From positions 34,787-98,786 of the forward strand of contig PGXV01000004.1 in assembly GCA_002839315.1 (NCBI GenBank): a stretch of 64,000 bases of DNA. Direction: 5' to 3'. The DNA is from Spirochaetae bacterium HGW-Spirochaetae-3 (GTDB taxonomy: Bacteria; Spirochaetota; Spirochaetia; Treponematales; UBA12059). Shown piece after piece: positions 30,180 to 39,138 of the stretch (its first letter is position 1; each line of letters opens with the position of its first letter). The notes beneath the pieces were generated by a model that did no database searches, was not told the DNA's origin, and saw only the letters and a list, made by a program, of their open reading frames with translations. The position numbers were made by a program, and so were the translations under genes.

Positions 30180-30899
30180 GTGCCTGTACTGAGCCATGCG
30201 TTGGAGCGCCTGCTCGAGGCATACGGGCCGCGGGGATGGTGGCCGTTGCCGTCCCGGGCCGACGAGCCCGGGCGAGACGACGAAGGCTACCTGCGCGGCC
30301 CTTCCGGGACCGCGCCCGCAGACGACCCGGCGTGCCGCTTCGAGATAGCGGTCGCGGCCGTCCTCGCCCAGAACACCGCGTGGCGTGGAGCCGCCGTCGC
30401 GTGCCGTAATCTATGGCGCGCTGGCCTCCTCTCGCCCGAGGCTATGGCTACGTCATCGCCTGAACGGCTCTCCGAGCTCGTCATGCCCGCGGGCACGTTC
30501 CGGATAAAAGCGGGATACCTGCGAGCCATGGCCGCCGAATGGCCATCGATAGAGGCGTCGGCGGAACCGACACGCGAGCGACTGCTCGGAATAGACGGTA
30601 TCGGCTACGAGACGGCGGATTGCATCCTGCTGTACTGTTTCGGCGTTCCCGTATTCATAGCCGACGCGTACGCCCGCCGCATACTGTCCCGCACGGGCCT
30701 GGTCGGATCCTGCGACGGCTACGAGAGGGTCAGGCGCATCGCCGAAGCGTCGCTACCGCAAGAAGCGGATTACCTGTGCGAGACTCACGCGCTGCTCGTG
30801 GAACACGCGAAAAGGCATTGCAAGGCTCGGCCCGACTGCAAGGACTGCCCTCTCGCGCCCTCATGCGATTCTTACGATGAAGGCAGTCAAAGGGGATAG
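30180..30899 (+). CDS. Endonuclease III-fold DNA glycosylase, MagIII-like, with 4Fe-4S cluster
   Basis: 239 residues. HhH-GPD superfamily: helix-hairpin-helix with GIDGIG at 137-142, the catalytic Asp at 162 (IADAYARR), and four cysteines near the end (214, 220, 223, 229) for an iron-sulphur cluster. In endonuclease III a lysine follows the hairpin and performs the beta-lyase step; here that position is Glu144 (GIGYETAD). Loss of the lysine and the ETAD..L.Y pattern resemble 3-methyladenine glycosylase III of Helicobacter, a monofunctional enzyme, so alkylated-base removal is the best guess. The GTG at 30180 has GGAG 7 bases before. A non-conserved ~30-residue insert (25-50) is unusual. Confidence 0.8.
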   Translation: MPVLSHALERLLEAYGPRGWWPLPSRADEPGRDDEGYLRGPSGTAPADDPACRFEIAVAAVLAQNTAWRGAAVACRNLWRAGLLSPEAMATSSPERLSELVMPAGTFRIKAGYLRAMAAEWPSIEASAEPTRERLLGIDGIGYETADCILLYCFGVPVFIADAYARRILSRTGLVGSCDGYERVRRIAEASLPQEADYLCETHALLVEHAKRHCKARPDCKDCPLAPSCDSYDEGSQRG

Positions 30900-30976
30900 G
30901 AGAAGAAGAGATGCGGTAGGTGTGAGTGAAGATACGCTAATACCACCCGCGACTCACGCTACATGAAACGTAGCTG

Positions 30977-31423
30977 TTACGGCTTCTTTGTATCGAGCAG
31001 TATCGTCACCGGTCCCATATTCACGTACGCCACTTCCATCGACGCTCCGAAGACGCCTGACGCCGTAACGGGCACGATGGCCGCGACGAGAGACTTGAAG
31101 CGCTCGTACAGGGCCTCCGCCTTCGCGGGTTCCGCGGCGTCGCCGTATGAAGGACGTTTACCCTTCCTGGAATCGGCGAGCAGAGTGAACTGCGAAACCG
31201 AGAGTACGCCGCCGCCGGTATCGAGCACGGAAAGGTTCATCTTCTCGTCGGCGTCCTCGAATATGCGCAGTCCGCATATCTTCTCGGCGAGCCACGCAGC
31301 GTCAGCCTCGGTATCTTCCTTGCCTACGCCGAGATAGACGAGCAGTCCGGCGTCTATTGCCCCGACGGTCTCGCCTTCTACGGCTATCGAGGCGTTCTTT
31401 ACCCGTTGTACGACGGCTTTCAT
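30977..31423 (-). CDS. dtd: D-aminoacyl-tRNA deacylase
   Basis: 148 residues. Hydrolyses D-amino acids (and glycine on tRNA-Ala) from tRNA. The start is MKAVVQRV at 31423, matching the family. The [10 protein letters not shown] motif (catalytic-site strand) and a GPVTILLD end are present; the usual Gly-cisPro motif is near the C-terminus. It is the last gene of the rpe operon, 14 bases after the TPR gene. A longer in-frame start at 31462 would overlap that gene and lacks homology. A small hairpin (GCTAC/GTAGC, 30958-30974) follows the stop. Confidence 0.95.
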   Translation of the reverse strand: MKAVVQRVKNASIAVEGETVGAIDAGLLVYLGVGKEDTEADAAWLAEKICGLRIFEDADEKMNLSVLDTGGGVLSVSQFTLLADSRKGKRPSYGDAAEPAKAEALYERFKSLVAAIVPVTASGVFGASMEVAYVNMGPVTILLDTKKP

Positions 31424-31437
31424 GCGTTGCGTTTCCC

Positions 31438-32511
31438 TTATTCTTCGTGAATGGCGAGGCATTCCAGATAGAATCCCTCTCCCGAGACATTCCTGACCCG
31501 CGCGAGCACCTCGACGGGACGGTCCGGCGTCAGCCTGGACTCGAATCCCGCTCGCACCTGTATGATCCCTTCGAGCCGCTTCTTGTCGTGGTAGCCTATG
31601 AGCAAGTCGAATACGGTCGACGCCTCTGGATCCGCATGAGTCTCGACGTTCGCTGGCAGTCCCTTCCAGATTATTCCGACGCCCTCGTACAGCCTCGGCT
31701 CGGCGGCAACGGCGCTATAATCGAAGCGGTCTGGCATGGACAGGAAGCTGGGTTCCCGTACGTAACGGGAAAGCGCTTCAGCCTTGGCCTTGACCTGCCT
31801 GGTCGCATTGGAGGTCAGGAGCCGGTTCAGCTCGACGAGGGCCGCCTCATCGCGATAAGCGGAAAAAAGCCGCTTGGCGTTATCGAACGTGGCTAGCGCC
31901 TCTTTCTCGGTGAGCACGATGTCGAAGCCGCCGCCCGAACCGACGGGCGACGCCGACTCCTCGGCGCTTAACGTTATATCCGACACGCCGTCTCGCCTCG
32001 GCATCGATTCAGACAGGCCTCGCCTCAGGACGGGGAACAGCGCGATGCCGACGACGACGACCGCCGTCGCGGCGAACGCGATCGCCACGACGCCCCGGCG
32101 GGCCCGCGGTTCAGGATATAGCCTACGAAGCAGCTTGTTCGGGAACGCGCCCTCTCCCCCCGCCGCCTTCCGCACGCAATCCAGCCCTCGCCTCGCCTTT
32201 CGGTTTCCGGGGTAGCGCTCCAGCAAGTCGATGTATAGCTGGACGGCCTTGTCGGTATCGCCGCGACGGATATATACGGCGGCCAGGCCGAGAGCGGCGT
32301 CTGCGTCGCGGAAATCGAGCGATTGCGCGCGGCGGAAGCACGAATAGGCCCCGCCGGTATCTTCTTTATGGAGGTACGCGCTTCCGAGCAGCACGGAGAA
32401 TCGCGCAGTATCCCTATAGACCGCCGAGAGCGGCTCGAGGAGGCTGATGAGATAGGACCATTGGCGTCGTTTATACAGCGCCTCGGCCTCTTCGAGCGGG
32501 TTCTTGGCCAT
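31438..32511 (-). CDS. TPR protein with one transmembrane helix
   Basis: 357 residues. TPR-like helices at ~1-120, a basic stretch, one transmembrane helix (~142-165, [20 protein letters not shown]) and a C-terminal domain ~190-357 with a helical first part and a strand-rich end that resembles an OB-like fold ([21 protein letters not shown]). It likely sits in the inner membrane with TPRs inside and the C-terminal domain outside. The start is 4 bases after the stop of the upstream gene. Function unknown; it is embedded in the rpe-dtd operon. Confidence 0.65.
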   Translation of the reverse strand: MAKNPLEEAEALYKRRQWSYLISLLEPLSAVYRDTARFSVLLGSAYLHKEDTGGAYSCFRRAQSLDFRDADAALGLAAVYIRRGDTDKAVQLYIDLLERYPGNRKARRGLDCVRKAAGGEGAFPNKLLRRLYPEPRARRGVVAIAFAATAVVVVGIALFPVLRRGLSESMPRRDGVSDITLSAEESASPVGSGGGFDIVLTEKEALATFDNAKRLFSAYRDEAALVELNRLLTSNATRQVKAKAEALSRYVREPSFLSMPDRFDYSAVAAEPRLYEGVGIIWKGLPANVETHADPEASTVFDLLIGYHDKKRLEGIIQVRAGFESRLTPDRPVEVLARVRNVSGEGFYLECLAIHEE

Positions 32512-32515
32512 GTCT

Positions 32516-33547
32516 TCAGTACTTCGTCTTCCGAGTCTCGAGCCGGCGAAGGGTCGACTCTATCGCGGCCATATCCTCGGCGCTCGGGGAGGCTCCGGAC
32601 GCCAGGGCCGCATCGATAGCCTCGATGACGGAGCGCGCCGCGATGAGGTCCGCCATCTCGTCCAGCGGCGCGGTGAGCCCCGGAGAAGTTATCGCCGACA
32701 CGGCCGGAGAAACGGCCTGCGACGCCAGCGCAGGATACCCGTCGCTAGCCTGGGATAGAATGGCGGCGATTTCCCTCGTCGAACCCGGACGAAGGGTCTG
32801 GGATTCGTAGTAGAGGGCCAGGGCGCTATCGTTTATCGAGTACGGTAATAACGTGAAATTCCTCGCCGAGCTCGCGTCGAAAGACCAAGCCGAGTCGTTT
32901 AGCCGTTTCCAATTCGCGACGACGACCCTGTCGGGCCGGGTAGCCGGGGCGGTCAGTTGAACCTGGAGATTTGCTTCCGAGCTGGAAACGAGCTCGACGC
33001 TCCGGATCCATAGATCGGTGGAATCGCCTCTCAGAGCCGACTCTCCGGATAGCGGACCTGTCGATTTCGCCCAGAAATGGGCGGAAGCCTTTTCACCCAG
33101 CCACGTGTCGAGTAGCAGGCGCAACCCTATCGCGGCGTCTTTCTGCGACACGTTCTCTATAGAGAACCCGATAGCCACGCCGTCTTGCAGGGCGGATCCG
33201 GGCGACGCTATGAACGAGAAAGTCTGTTTGACGACGCAGAATGACGACCGGTACTCGATACGAGCCCCGCCGTTCGTATCCTTCGCGACCGAAACCCTGA
33301 ACTCCGACGCTTCGCCGAGCTTGTACGGCCTGTCGTCCACCATCAACGTGGCGTACGTGGTCCGCGTCTCCTGGTCGTAGAGCAGCGGGACGTACTGATT
33401 CTTGGCGACGTCCGCCAGATAGTACAGCGCGAAGCGGCCGGATCGCTCGTTTACGACGAGGCGCATACGCCCTTCTTTGAGATCGAGGCCGAACGCCGAC
33501 GAGCATAGCAGTACGATAGACGCTATAAGCAACGTTGCTTTCTTCAT
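32516..33547 (-). CDS. Exported protein of unknown function
   Basis: 343 residues. Signal peptide (~1-20, ending SSAFG), then a ~250-residue strand-rich domain (MRLVVNERSGRFALYYL opens it), resembling a beta-sandwich of the galactose-mutarotase kind by strand spacing only, and a helical C-terminus ~270-343. Its ATG overlaps the preceding stop as ATGA. It is the third gene in the rpe operon. No domain is recognised with confidence. Confidence 0.65.
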   Translation of the reverse strand: MKKATLLIASIVLLCSSAFGLDLKEGRMRLVVNERSGRFALYYLADVAKNQYVPLLYDQETRTTYATLMVDDRPYKLGEASEFRVSVAKDTNGGARIEYRSSFCVVKQTFSFIASPGSALQDGVAIGFSIENVSQKDAAIGLRLLLDTWLGEKASAHFWAKSTGPLSGESALRGDSTDLWIRSVELVSSSEANLQVQLTAPATRPDRVVVANWKRLNDSAWSFDASSARNFTLLPYSINDSALALYYESQTLRPGSTREIAAILSQASDGYPALASQAVSPAVSAITSPGLTAPLDEMADLIAARSVIEAIDAALASGASPSAEDMAAIESTLRRLETRKTKY

Positions 33548-34554
33548 TTCAAATCTCCCGACGCGGATCTAGCGGCGAGCCGTTCCAGGTAGAACTGCAT
33601 GAGGACCAGGGCGCGCGCCTTCATCTCCAGGAGCTTCGCGTCCGCGGATGGCGCGGCGGGCGATCCATCGACGGCTACCGTCGTCTCCCGCTCCTGCGTC
33701 TCCGCTAGCACTCGCTCCAGCTCGGCGACGCGAGAGTCCTTCTCCTGGAGCCTCTTCGCGAGGTCGTCCATCGCGAGCCTGAGACTCGCGACCTGCTCTT
33801 CCAGAGTAGCCTGGGTCTGGGCGACTCCGCGCTTGGCCTCTCCGTATCGCTTCTGATACACCTCGAGAGCCTGTTCGTAGGCCTTCTCGCGTCGCTGGAA
33901 TTCCTCGATGATGCGAAGCGATTCCTCGTGGCTCCACTTAAGCAGGGTAAGGAGTTCATCCTCGCGGTACTTGAACTGGATCAGGCTCAACCTATACTTA
34001 GCCGCTTCGGCCTTTACGCTACCGGAATAACGTTCCCCTATCGTCCTGTACAATTTCTCGGCGTCCGAAAGCCGGCCGAGGGAATACAGGCTCTCAGCCG
34101 ACCAGAATACCGAGGCCGGCACCTGTTCTCCGTCGGGGAAGGCCGCGATATAGGCCTGGAACGAGCTTATGGCTCGTTCGTAGTCTTTCTGCAGGAACGT
34201 GGCCCTGGCCTTCTGGTAGAGCATCTCCGGCGTCCTCGAATGGCCCGGGAACGTCGCCAGGAACGTCTCGATGGCCCGTTCGGCAGCCGCGGGGTCTCCT
34301 GAAGCAAGTAGCGTTATCGCCGTCCAGTACGCTCCGTCGGCGCGGAGGTCGCCAGAGGTAGGATCGAGGAACAGCGAATCGAATAGTGGCAGGGCCTCGG
34401 CGTAGCGGGCATTGGCGAAGAGCTCTATGCCGCGGCGCAAGTCGTCGGCCGACTTCGTCGCGGGAGCCGCGGTCGCGATGGCCGACTGGGCCAAGACGGA
34501 CGAAGCGCCCAGGGCGACGATGGCGGCGAACGTTGTAATTCGTTTCAGGTTCAT
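33544..34554 (-). CDS. Exported TPR/coiled-coil protein, YbgF/CpoB-like
   Basis: 336 residues. Signal peptide (~1-23, SVLAQ), four or five TPR units (~40-205; e.g. YAEALPLFDSLF, YERAISSFQAYI), then a long coiled coil (~215-290) and a short helical end. TPR plus coiled coil in the periplasm is the layout of CpoB/YbgF, reversed in order. AAGGAAGG precedes the ATG. It follows rpe by 79 bases and overlaps the next gene, so it belongs to the rpe operon. Role in envelope assembly is inference. Confidence 0.65.
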   Translation of the reverse strand: MNLKRITTFAAIVALGASSVLAQSAIATAAPATKSADDLRRGIELFANARYAEALPLFDSLFLDPTSGDLRADGAYWTAITLLASGDPAAAERAIETFLATFPGHSRTPEMLYQKARATFLQKDYERAISSFQAYIAAFPDGEQVPASVFWSAESLYSLGRLSDAEKLYRTIGERYSGSVKAEAAKYRLSLIQFKYREDELLTLLKWSHEESLRIIEEFQRREKAYEQALEVYQKRYGEAKRGVAQTQATLEEQVASLRLAMDDLAKRLQEKDSRVAELERVLAETQERETTVAVDGSPAAPSADAKLLEMKARALVLMQFYLERLAARSASGDLK

Positions 34555-34633
34555 GCGTTCGATCCTTCCTTCGATATATTGTCGGCGATAAATCGACGGT
34601 ACTGGAGTTTCGCCTTTAATCGGCGCTCGCCTT

Positions 34634-35302
34634 TCAAGAACCAGGCATCGCCAAGGCCGAGATACCGCGCACCAAGGCGGCCGGGTCGGTAGACTCGAAG
34701 AACGCGCTGCCCATTACGAGTATATCGGCGCCGGCGGCTACGACGCCGGGCGCGGTCGCCTGGTTGACTCCGCCGTCGGCCGCGATATCGAACGACAGGC
34801 CTTCCCGGTCGCGAAAGGCCCGGATCTCGGCTATCTTGTCGACGCAACGCGGAATCAGCCGCTGCCCGCCGAATCCGGGGTTGACCGTCATGACGAGCAC
34901 CATGTCCACGGAACGCAGCGCCTCGGTAATCGACGAAACGGGCGTCGACGGCACCAGCGATATACCGGCCTTGAGGCCCGCGGCTCGTATCCTCTCTATC
35001 AGCCGATGCGCGTGCACGCAGGCCTCGATATGGAAGGTGATGGCGTCGGCCCCCGCGTCGACGAAGCCGTCCAGCAGGGATTCCGGGGATTCGGTCATCA
35101 AGTGCGCGTCGAAGAACAGCTTCGAGCGCTTGCGAAGGTCCGCCACCATCTTGTGACCGAAGGTCAGGTTGGGGACGAAGCGTCCGTCCATCACGTCCAG
35201 ATGTATCCATGGCGCGCCGGATTCCTCGACCGTCCGCAGGGCGGATCCCGCCTCAGCGAAATCCGCGGCGAGCAACGAAGGCGCGACTATCGGTGTTCTC
35301 AT
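34634..35302 (-). CDS. rpe: Ribulose-phosphate 3-epimerase
   Basis: 222 residues, full length. Interconverts ribulose 5-phosphate and xylulose 5-phosphate in the pentose phosphate pathway. Motifs: SLLAADF, HLDVMDGRFVPN (metal-binding His and Asp), MVLVMTVNPGFGGQRLI, and FDIAADGGVNQ (second catalytic Asp), with VMGSAFF phosphate loop at the end. No Shine-Dalgarno sequence is present. The promoter predicts transcription to begin on the A of the ATG at 35302. It leads a five-gene operon ending with dtd. Confidence 0.97.
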   Translation of the reverse strand: MRTPIVAPSLLAADFAEAGSALRTVEESGAPWIHLDVMDGRFVPNLTFGHKMVADLRKRSKLFFDAHLMTESPESLLDGFVDAGADAITFHIEACVHAHRLIERIRAAGLKAGISLVPSTPVSSITEALRSVDMVLVMTVNPGFGGQRLIPRCVDKIAEIRAFRDREGLSFDIAADGGVNQATAPGVVAAGADILVMGSAFFESTDPAALVRGISALAMPGS

Positions 35303-35308
35303 GCCCGG

Positions 35309-35337
35309 ATTCTAGCACGGGCTTCCGCTCCGCTCAA
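35309..35337 (-). promoter_or_regulatory. Promoter giving a fully leaderless rpe transcript
   Basis: Minus strand: TTGAGC (35332-35337), 17 bp, TAGAAT (35309-35314). Six bases then separate the -10 box from the ATG, so the predicted +1 is the start codon itself. Confidence 0.65.
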
Positions 35338-35377
35338 GGCGGGCCGCGTTATTATAAGCGCGGTAAAGAGAGATTCA

Positions 35378-35407
35378 TTGACTTATTCGAATAATTTCAT
35401 GTACAAT
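35378..35407 (+). promoter_or_regulatory. Promoter of the TPR-greA-vWA unit
   Basis: TTGACT (35378-35383), 18 bp, TACAAT (35402-35407). Predicted start 35414 leaves a 23-nt leader with CGAGG before the ATG at 35437. Confidence 0.6.
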
Positions 35408-35436
35408 AAAAACAATACGACGGATATCCGAGGCAC

Positions 35437-36372
35437 ATGACACGATCCACGGGCGTGGAAACGCTCATCTCAGAGGCATACAAATTTCTCTCGGATCTTG
35501 ACATCGATGCTGCGCAAGCCTCGATGCAGAGCGCTTTGGAACTGGACTTCGAAGACGACGAGCTCCTGTACGCGATGAAATGCGCGCGTTGGTGGTCGGA
35601 CTCCTACGGAAAGGCCTGCGCGATAGGCGATCCGTTCGAGTCCGGCGAGTACATCGTCGGTAGGTGGAAGTCGTTCAAGTCGTTCCTGGCGAAGCTCGGC
35701 CCGGTCCGCGAGAGGCCGGCTTCCGCGTTCAAGCAGTTCGCGTTCGGCGCCGCGCTGGTCAGGTACAACCGCCTCGCGTCCGACGGCGAGAGCGCGGACC
35801 CGGAGCTGGTCCTGCGCCTCGGCCGCGCGAGCAAGGGTCACGGAGACTACGAGGCGGCCGTTCGCTACCTCGAGGGCGCGGCGAAGTCGAAGCGCGACGA
35901 TCCGGCGATACTCGCCGAGCTAGCCGACGCCTACGCGTTGATAGACGAACAACGGGCCTCGAAGGCGCTGTTCAGGGAGGCGTTCTTCATCAATCCCCAA
36001 CGTATCGACGTCGACTTCCTGGAATCGAGCGCCTTCGCGCGTTTGACCGAGAAAGTCGCGGAGATCGGCAAGGAAGGCATAGAGTCCGCCGAGTGGATCC
36101 CGGTGCTCGGCGAGCTCCTCGGAGTATTCTCGGTCAAGAGGGAGCTCAAGCCGGTAGAGGCCGGCAAGCTCAAGCAGTCGATATACGAACTGGAGACCGA
36201 ACTCGCGGCCGACGGCTCCAGGAGGGCCATACTCGTGCCGAGACTGATCAACCGGTATTTCTGGCTGATCGATCATTACATGAACAGAAAAGAGGACAAG
36301 TCGAAGATCGACGAACTCCTCCTTAAGATTAAGCTACTTGATCCCATCGTTTACAAGCAATACATAGCCTGA
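35437..36372 (+). CDS. TPR-like helical-repeat protein
   Basis: 311 residues, soluble, all helical. TPR-like pairs are visible at ~8-60 and ~100-190 (e.g. YEAAVRYLEGAA, PAILAELADAYALI). No signal peptide. Its stop is 20 bases before the greA-fusion ATG with GGAAGAGGAG between, so the two are co-transcribed and may form a complex, since the GreA fusion also begins with helical repeats. A paired TPR gene before a long greA is what I recall from treponemes. Function unknown. Confidence 0.7.
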   Translation: MTRSTGVETLISEAYKFLSDLDIDAAQASMQSALELDFEDDELLYAMKCARWWSDSYGKACAIGDPFESGEYIVGRWKSFKSFLAKLGPVRERPASAFKQFAFGAALVRYNRLASDGESADPELVLRLGRASKGHGDYEAAVRYLEGAAKSKRDDPAILAELADAYALIDEQRASKALFREAFFINPQRIDVDFLESSAFARLTEKVAEIGKEGIESAEWIPVLGELLGVFSVKRELKPVEAGKLKQSIYELETELAADGSRRAILVPRLINRYFWLIDHYMNRKEDKSKIDELLLKIKLLDPIVYKQYIA

Positions 36373-36392
36373 TCCAGGAAGAGGAGACCGAG

Positions 36393-39077
36393 ATGGCCGA
36401 TTCGCCTATAGCTAAGAAACTCCAAGAGATGCTCACAGAAGAGAAATGGACGCGAGCGACCCTAAGCGGCTACACCGTCAACCAGATCAAGGAACTCGAC
36501 AGCCTTTTCCAGGACGCGGCCCTTGAAAAGTCGTTGGACGAGATACGCGATCTATGCGCCGAGCATATAGGCCATAGCAAGAATAGCATTGCGGCGCTGT
36601 ACCTCTCCGGCATCATCGCCCTCTCCCGCCAGCAGATAGACGATTCGAACATGGTCTCCCTGATCAATATCTTCGCGGATAACCGAAGGTGGATAATCGT
36701 CGAATTCGTCTGCCTCCGTATCCTCGAGTACGGCGAGAACCGCAACGCCCTCGTCCGCCTCGCCGAGTGCTACGAGAACGACGACAAGATCGACGAGATG
36801 TACGCGACGTGGGAGCGCCTGGTGCGCGTCGACTACGAAGAAGCCGATATCGTCAAGCTGATCGCCGAGAAGAAGGAAAAAGACGGCGACATCGAGGGAG
36901 CGGTAGACTATTATCGCAAGGCGCTCCACCGCTATATCAACAAGGGGCTCTTCAGCAACGTCAAGGAGATATGGAACAAGCTCATAGAGCTGGCTCCGTC
37001 CGATATCGACTTCTTCAACCACGTCCAGAGGAAGATCGCCAAGCAGATCAGCGAGGACAAGGCCGCCGCCCTGCTGACCGACCTGTACAAGCACTACAAG
37101 GCCGCCGCCGACTGGGATACCGCGATATCCATCCTCAAGACCATCATCGACTACGACGACAAGAATCCCGGCGTGCGCAAGGAGATCGTCGAGTGCTACA
37201 AGGCCAAGTACGCCGAGCACTCGCACGTCGACGAGTACGTCCGCCTGTCCAACCTCGCCCAGTCGTACCGTAACGTCCACGAGGCCATCGCAGATTTCGA
37301 GAAGCATATTTCGTTCGACGTAGGCAACTACGTGTACCATCGTACCTGGAACATCGGCAGGATCAGGAGCATAAAGGGCGACGAGATATCGATCGACTTC
37401 GCGAAGAAGCGCGACCATCGCATGGGCCTCAAGATGGCCGTGGAGAGCCTCGTCACCCTGAAGAAGGACCATATATGGGTACTCAAGGCCATATGGTCGA
37501 AGGAAAAGCTCCATGAAGCCGTCAAGAAGGACATACCCTGGGCCCTCAAGACCATCATCAAGAGCTTCGATAACTATTCCGACGTCAAGAAGATAAAGGC
37601 GGAGCTCGTCCCTTCGGTTCTCACCGCCAGCGAATGGACCAGCTGGAGCTCGAAGGCCAGGGACATACTCAAGACCGACGCCATGTTCGGTAACGCGCCC
37701 GAGTCCGTCAGCATCTATATCGTGCGCGAAAGGCCCCTGTCCTACGAGGAAAAGATATACAACCAGTTCAAGGCCGAGAAGAATTTCTTCGCCCGCATCC
37801 AGGATCTCCGCGACTTCCTCGATAAGGGCGACCCCGACTCCGAGCTGTTCACCGAGATGCTCCAGTTCTTCACCGGCTACGTTCGGTCGTACTCTCAGGT
37901 AACGGAGCAAGTAGTAGCCGCCTATCTGTTCCTTAAGGAGCTGTCGGCCAGGCATACGCACCTCAAGAACATCGTGACGCTCGGCTTCAACGAGCTGATG
38001 GCCGATTGCGAGGACATCGTCAACATCTACGTGAGCATCAAGGACTCAACGCTCAAGGCCGCGCTGCTCCAGCATATCAAGACCTTCATGCCCGATTGGG
38101 CCGACATCTACGTCCGCCTGTTCCCCTACGCGTTGTCCAAGCACATGATCGAGGTGCTGCTCGGCGCCGGCGAGGTCGAGCGCCTGCAGAGCATGATCGT
38201 CTCCATCGTCGAGAATTATCGCGACCATAGGGAAGCCTTCATCTGGGTGGCCAAGAACCTGTGGGACGAGACCTGGGTCAAGGAGCTCGGGCTCTCGTAC
38301 GACAAGATGCTCATCACGCTAATCCATATCCTCGATATAAGCTTCAAGGAAATAGAGAACCATCGGGACACGACCGACAACCGCCGCATCAACAAGCAGG
38401 TCGACACGATCCTCTTCAAGGACGGCCGGCTCGTAGCGTACTTCGACACCGCGGGCAAGGACGACATCGAGCGCATATTCGCTCTGATCACCGACGTCAA
38501 GGATCTCGATCCGGCGATCAAGCTCGCGTTGCGCAAGCAGGTCACGGAGCATCATCCCGACTTTAAGTTCAACGACGACGAGAACAAGGCCGTCGTCTCG
38601 CGCGGCCTCATGGTGACCGCCTCGATGTTCGAGGAGAAGAACCGGCTCCTCGCCCACATCATGGAAGTCGACGTGCCCGCGAACCAGAAGGAAATCGCCT
38701 TCGCGCTCTCGCTCGGCGACCTAAGGGAGAACGCCGAGTACAAGGCGGCCAAGGAAAAGCAGGACGAGCTTAACGCGAAGGTCGGCAAGCTCAAGAACGA
38801 GATCGATCGCGCGCAGATATTCGACGTCACGACCATCACCACGAGCAAGATATCGTTCGCGACCGACGTGCTACTGCATAACGACATCGAGGGATCCGAC
38901 GAGACGTACATAATCCTCGGACCCTGGGAATCCGATCCGACCAACCATATCATCTCCTACCTGTCGCCCCTGGGCAAGCGCCTCCTTAACCATAAGATAG
39001 GCGACAAGCTGACGTTCGTGATACACGACAGGAAATTCTCGTATACGGTAAAGGCGATCAAGGCGTTCGCCCTATAG
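36393..39077 (+). CDS. greA: Transcript-cleavage factor GreA fused to a long N-terminal helical-repeat region
   Basis: 894 residues; ordinary GreA is ~158. The last ~160 residues are a complete GreA: an antiparallel coiled coil with GDLRENAEYKAAKE at its tip, where Asp776 and Glu779 are the acidic residues that reach into the RNA-polymerase secondary channel and stimulate cleavage, then the FKBP-like domain (SDETYIILGPWESD ... ISYLSPLGKRLLNHKIGDK). The first ~730 residues are TPR/HAT-like helices, with a small strand-rich insert near 310-365 (YHRTWNIGRIRSI, a CarD/Tudor-like KOW pattern). The same layout is known from spirochaetes, and chlamydiae also have a long GreA. The extension probably docks other factors (inference). 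The next gene is vWA. Confidence 0.93.
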   Translation: MADSPIAKKLQEMLTEEKWTRATLSGYTVNQIKELDSLFQDAALEKSLDEIRDLCAEHIGHSKNSIAALYLSGIIALSRQQIDDSNMVSLINIFADNRRWIIVEFVCLRILEYGENRNALVRLAECYENDDKIDEMYATWERLVRVDYEEADIVKLIAEKKEKDGDIEGAVDYYRKALHRYINKGLFSNVKEIWNKLIELAPSDIDFFNHVQRKIAKQISEDKAAALLTDLYKHYKAAADWDTAISILKTIIDYDDKNPGVRKEIVECYKAKYAEHSHVDEYVRLSNLAQSYRNVHEAIADFEKHISFDVGNYVYHRTWNIGRIRSIKGDEISIDFAKKRDHRMGLKMAVESLVTLKKDHIWVLKAIWSKEKLHEAVKKDIPWALKTIIKSFDNYSDVKKIKAELVPSVLTASEWTSWSSKARDILKTDAMFGNAPESVSIYIVRERPLSYEEKIYNQFKAEKNFFARIQDLRDFLDKGDPDSELFTEMLQFFTGYVRSYSQVTEQVVAAYLFLKELSARHTHLKNIVTLGFNELMADCEDIVNIYVSIKDSTLKAALLQHIKTFMPDWADIYVRLFPYALSKHMIEVLLGAGEVERLQSMIVSIVENYRDHREAFIWVAKNLWDETWVKELGLSYDKMLITLIHILDISFKEIENHRDTTDNRRINKQVDTILFKDGRLVAYFDTAGKDDIERIFALITDVKDLDPAIKLALRKQVTEHHPDFKFNDDENKAVVSRGLMVTASMFEEKNRLLAHIMEVDVPANQKEIAFALSLGDLRENAEYKAAKEKQDELNAKVGKLKNEIDRAQIFDVTTITTSKISFATDVLLHNDIEGSDETYIILGPWESDPTNHIISYLSPLGKRLLNHKIGDKLTFVIHDRKFSYTVKAIKAFAL

Positions 39078-39083
39078 CGTTAC

Positions 39084-39100
39084 AATCCGGGTTCCGGATT
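39084..39100 (+). other. Short hairpin after greA
   Basis: AATCCGG (39084-39090) pairs with CCGGATT (39094-39100) around a GTT loop, seven bases after the greA stop. No U-tract follows, so it is more likely an mRNA 3' or intercistronic structure than a terminator. Confidence 0.35.
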
Positions 39101-39138
39101 ACCGGGGCCCGGCGCATTAAAAAGCGAAGGATTCGACC

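Noticed and set aside
33544..34554. Naming this gene cpoB/ybgF
   Set aside because: The domain order (TPR before coiled coil) is opposite to CpoB and no tol-pal genes are nearby, so only a resemblance is reported.
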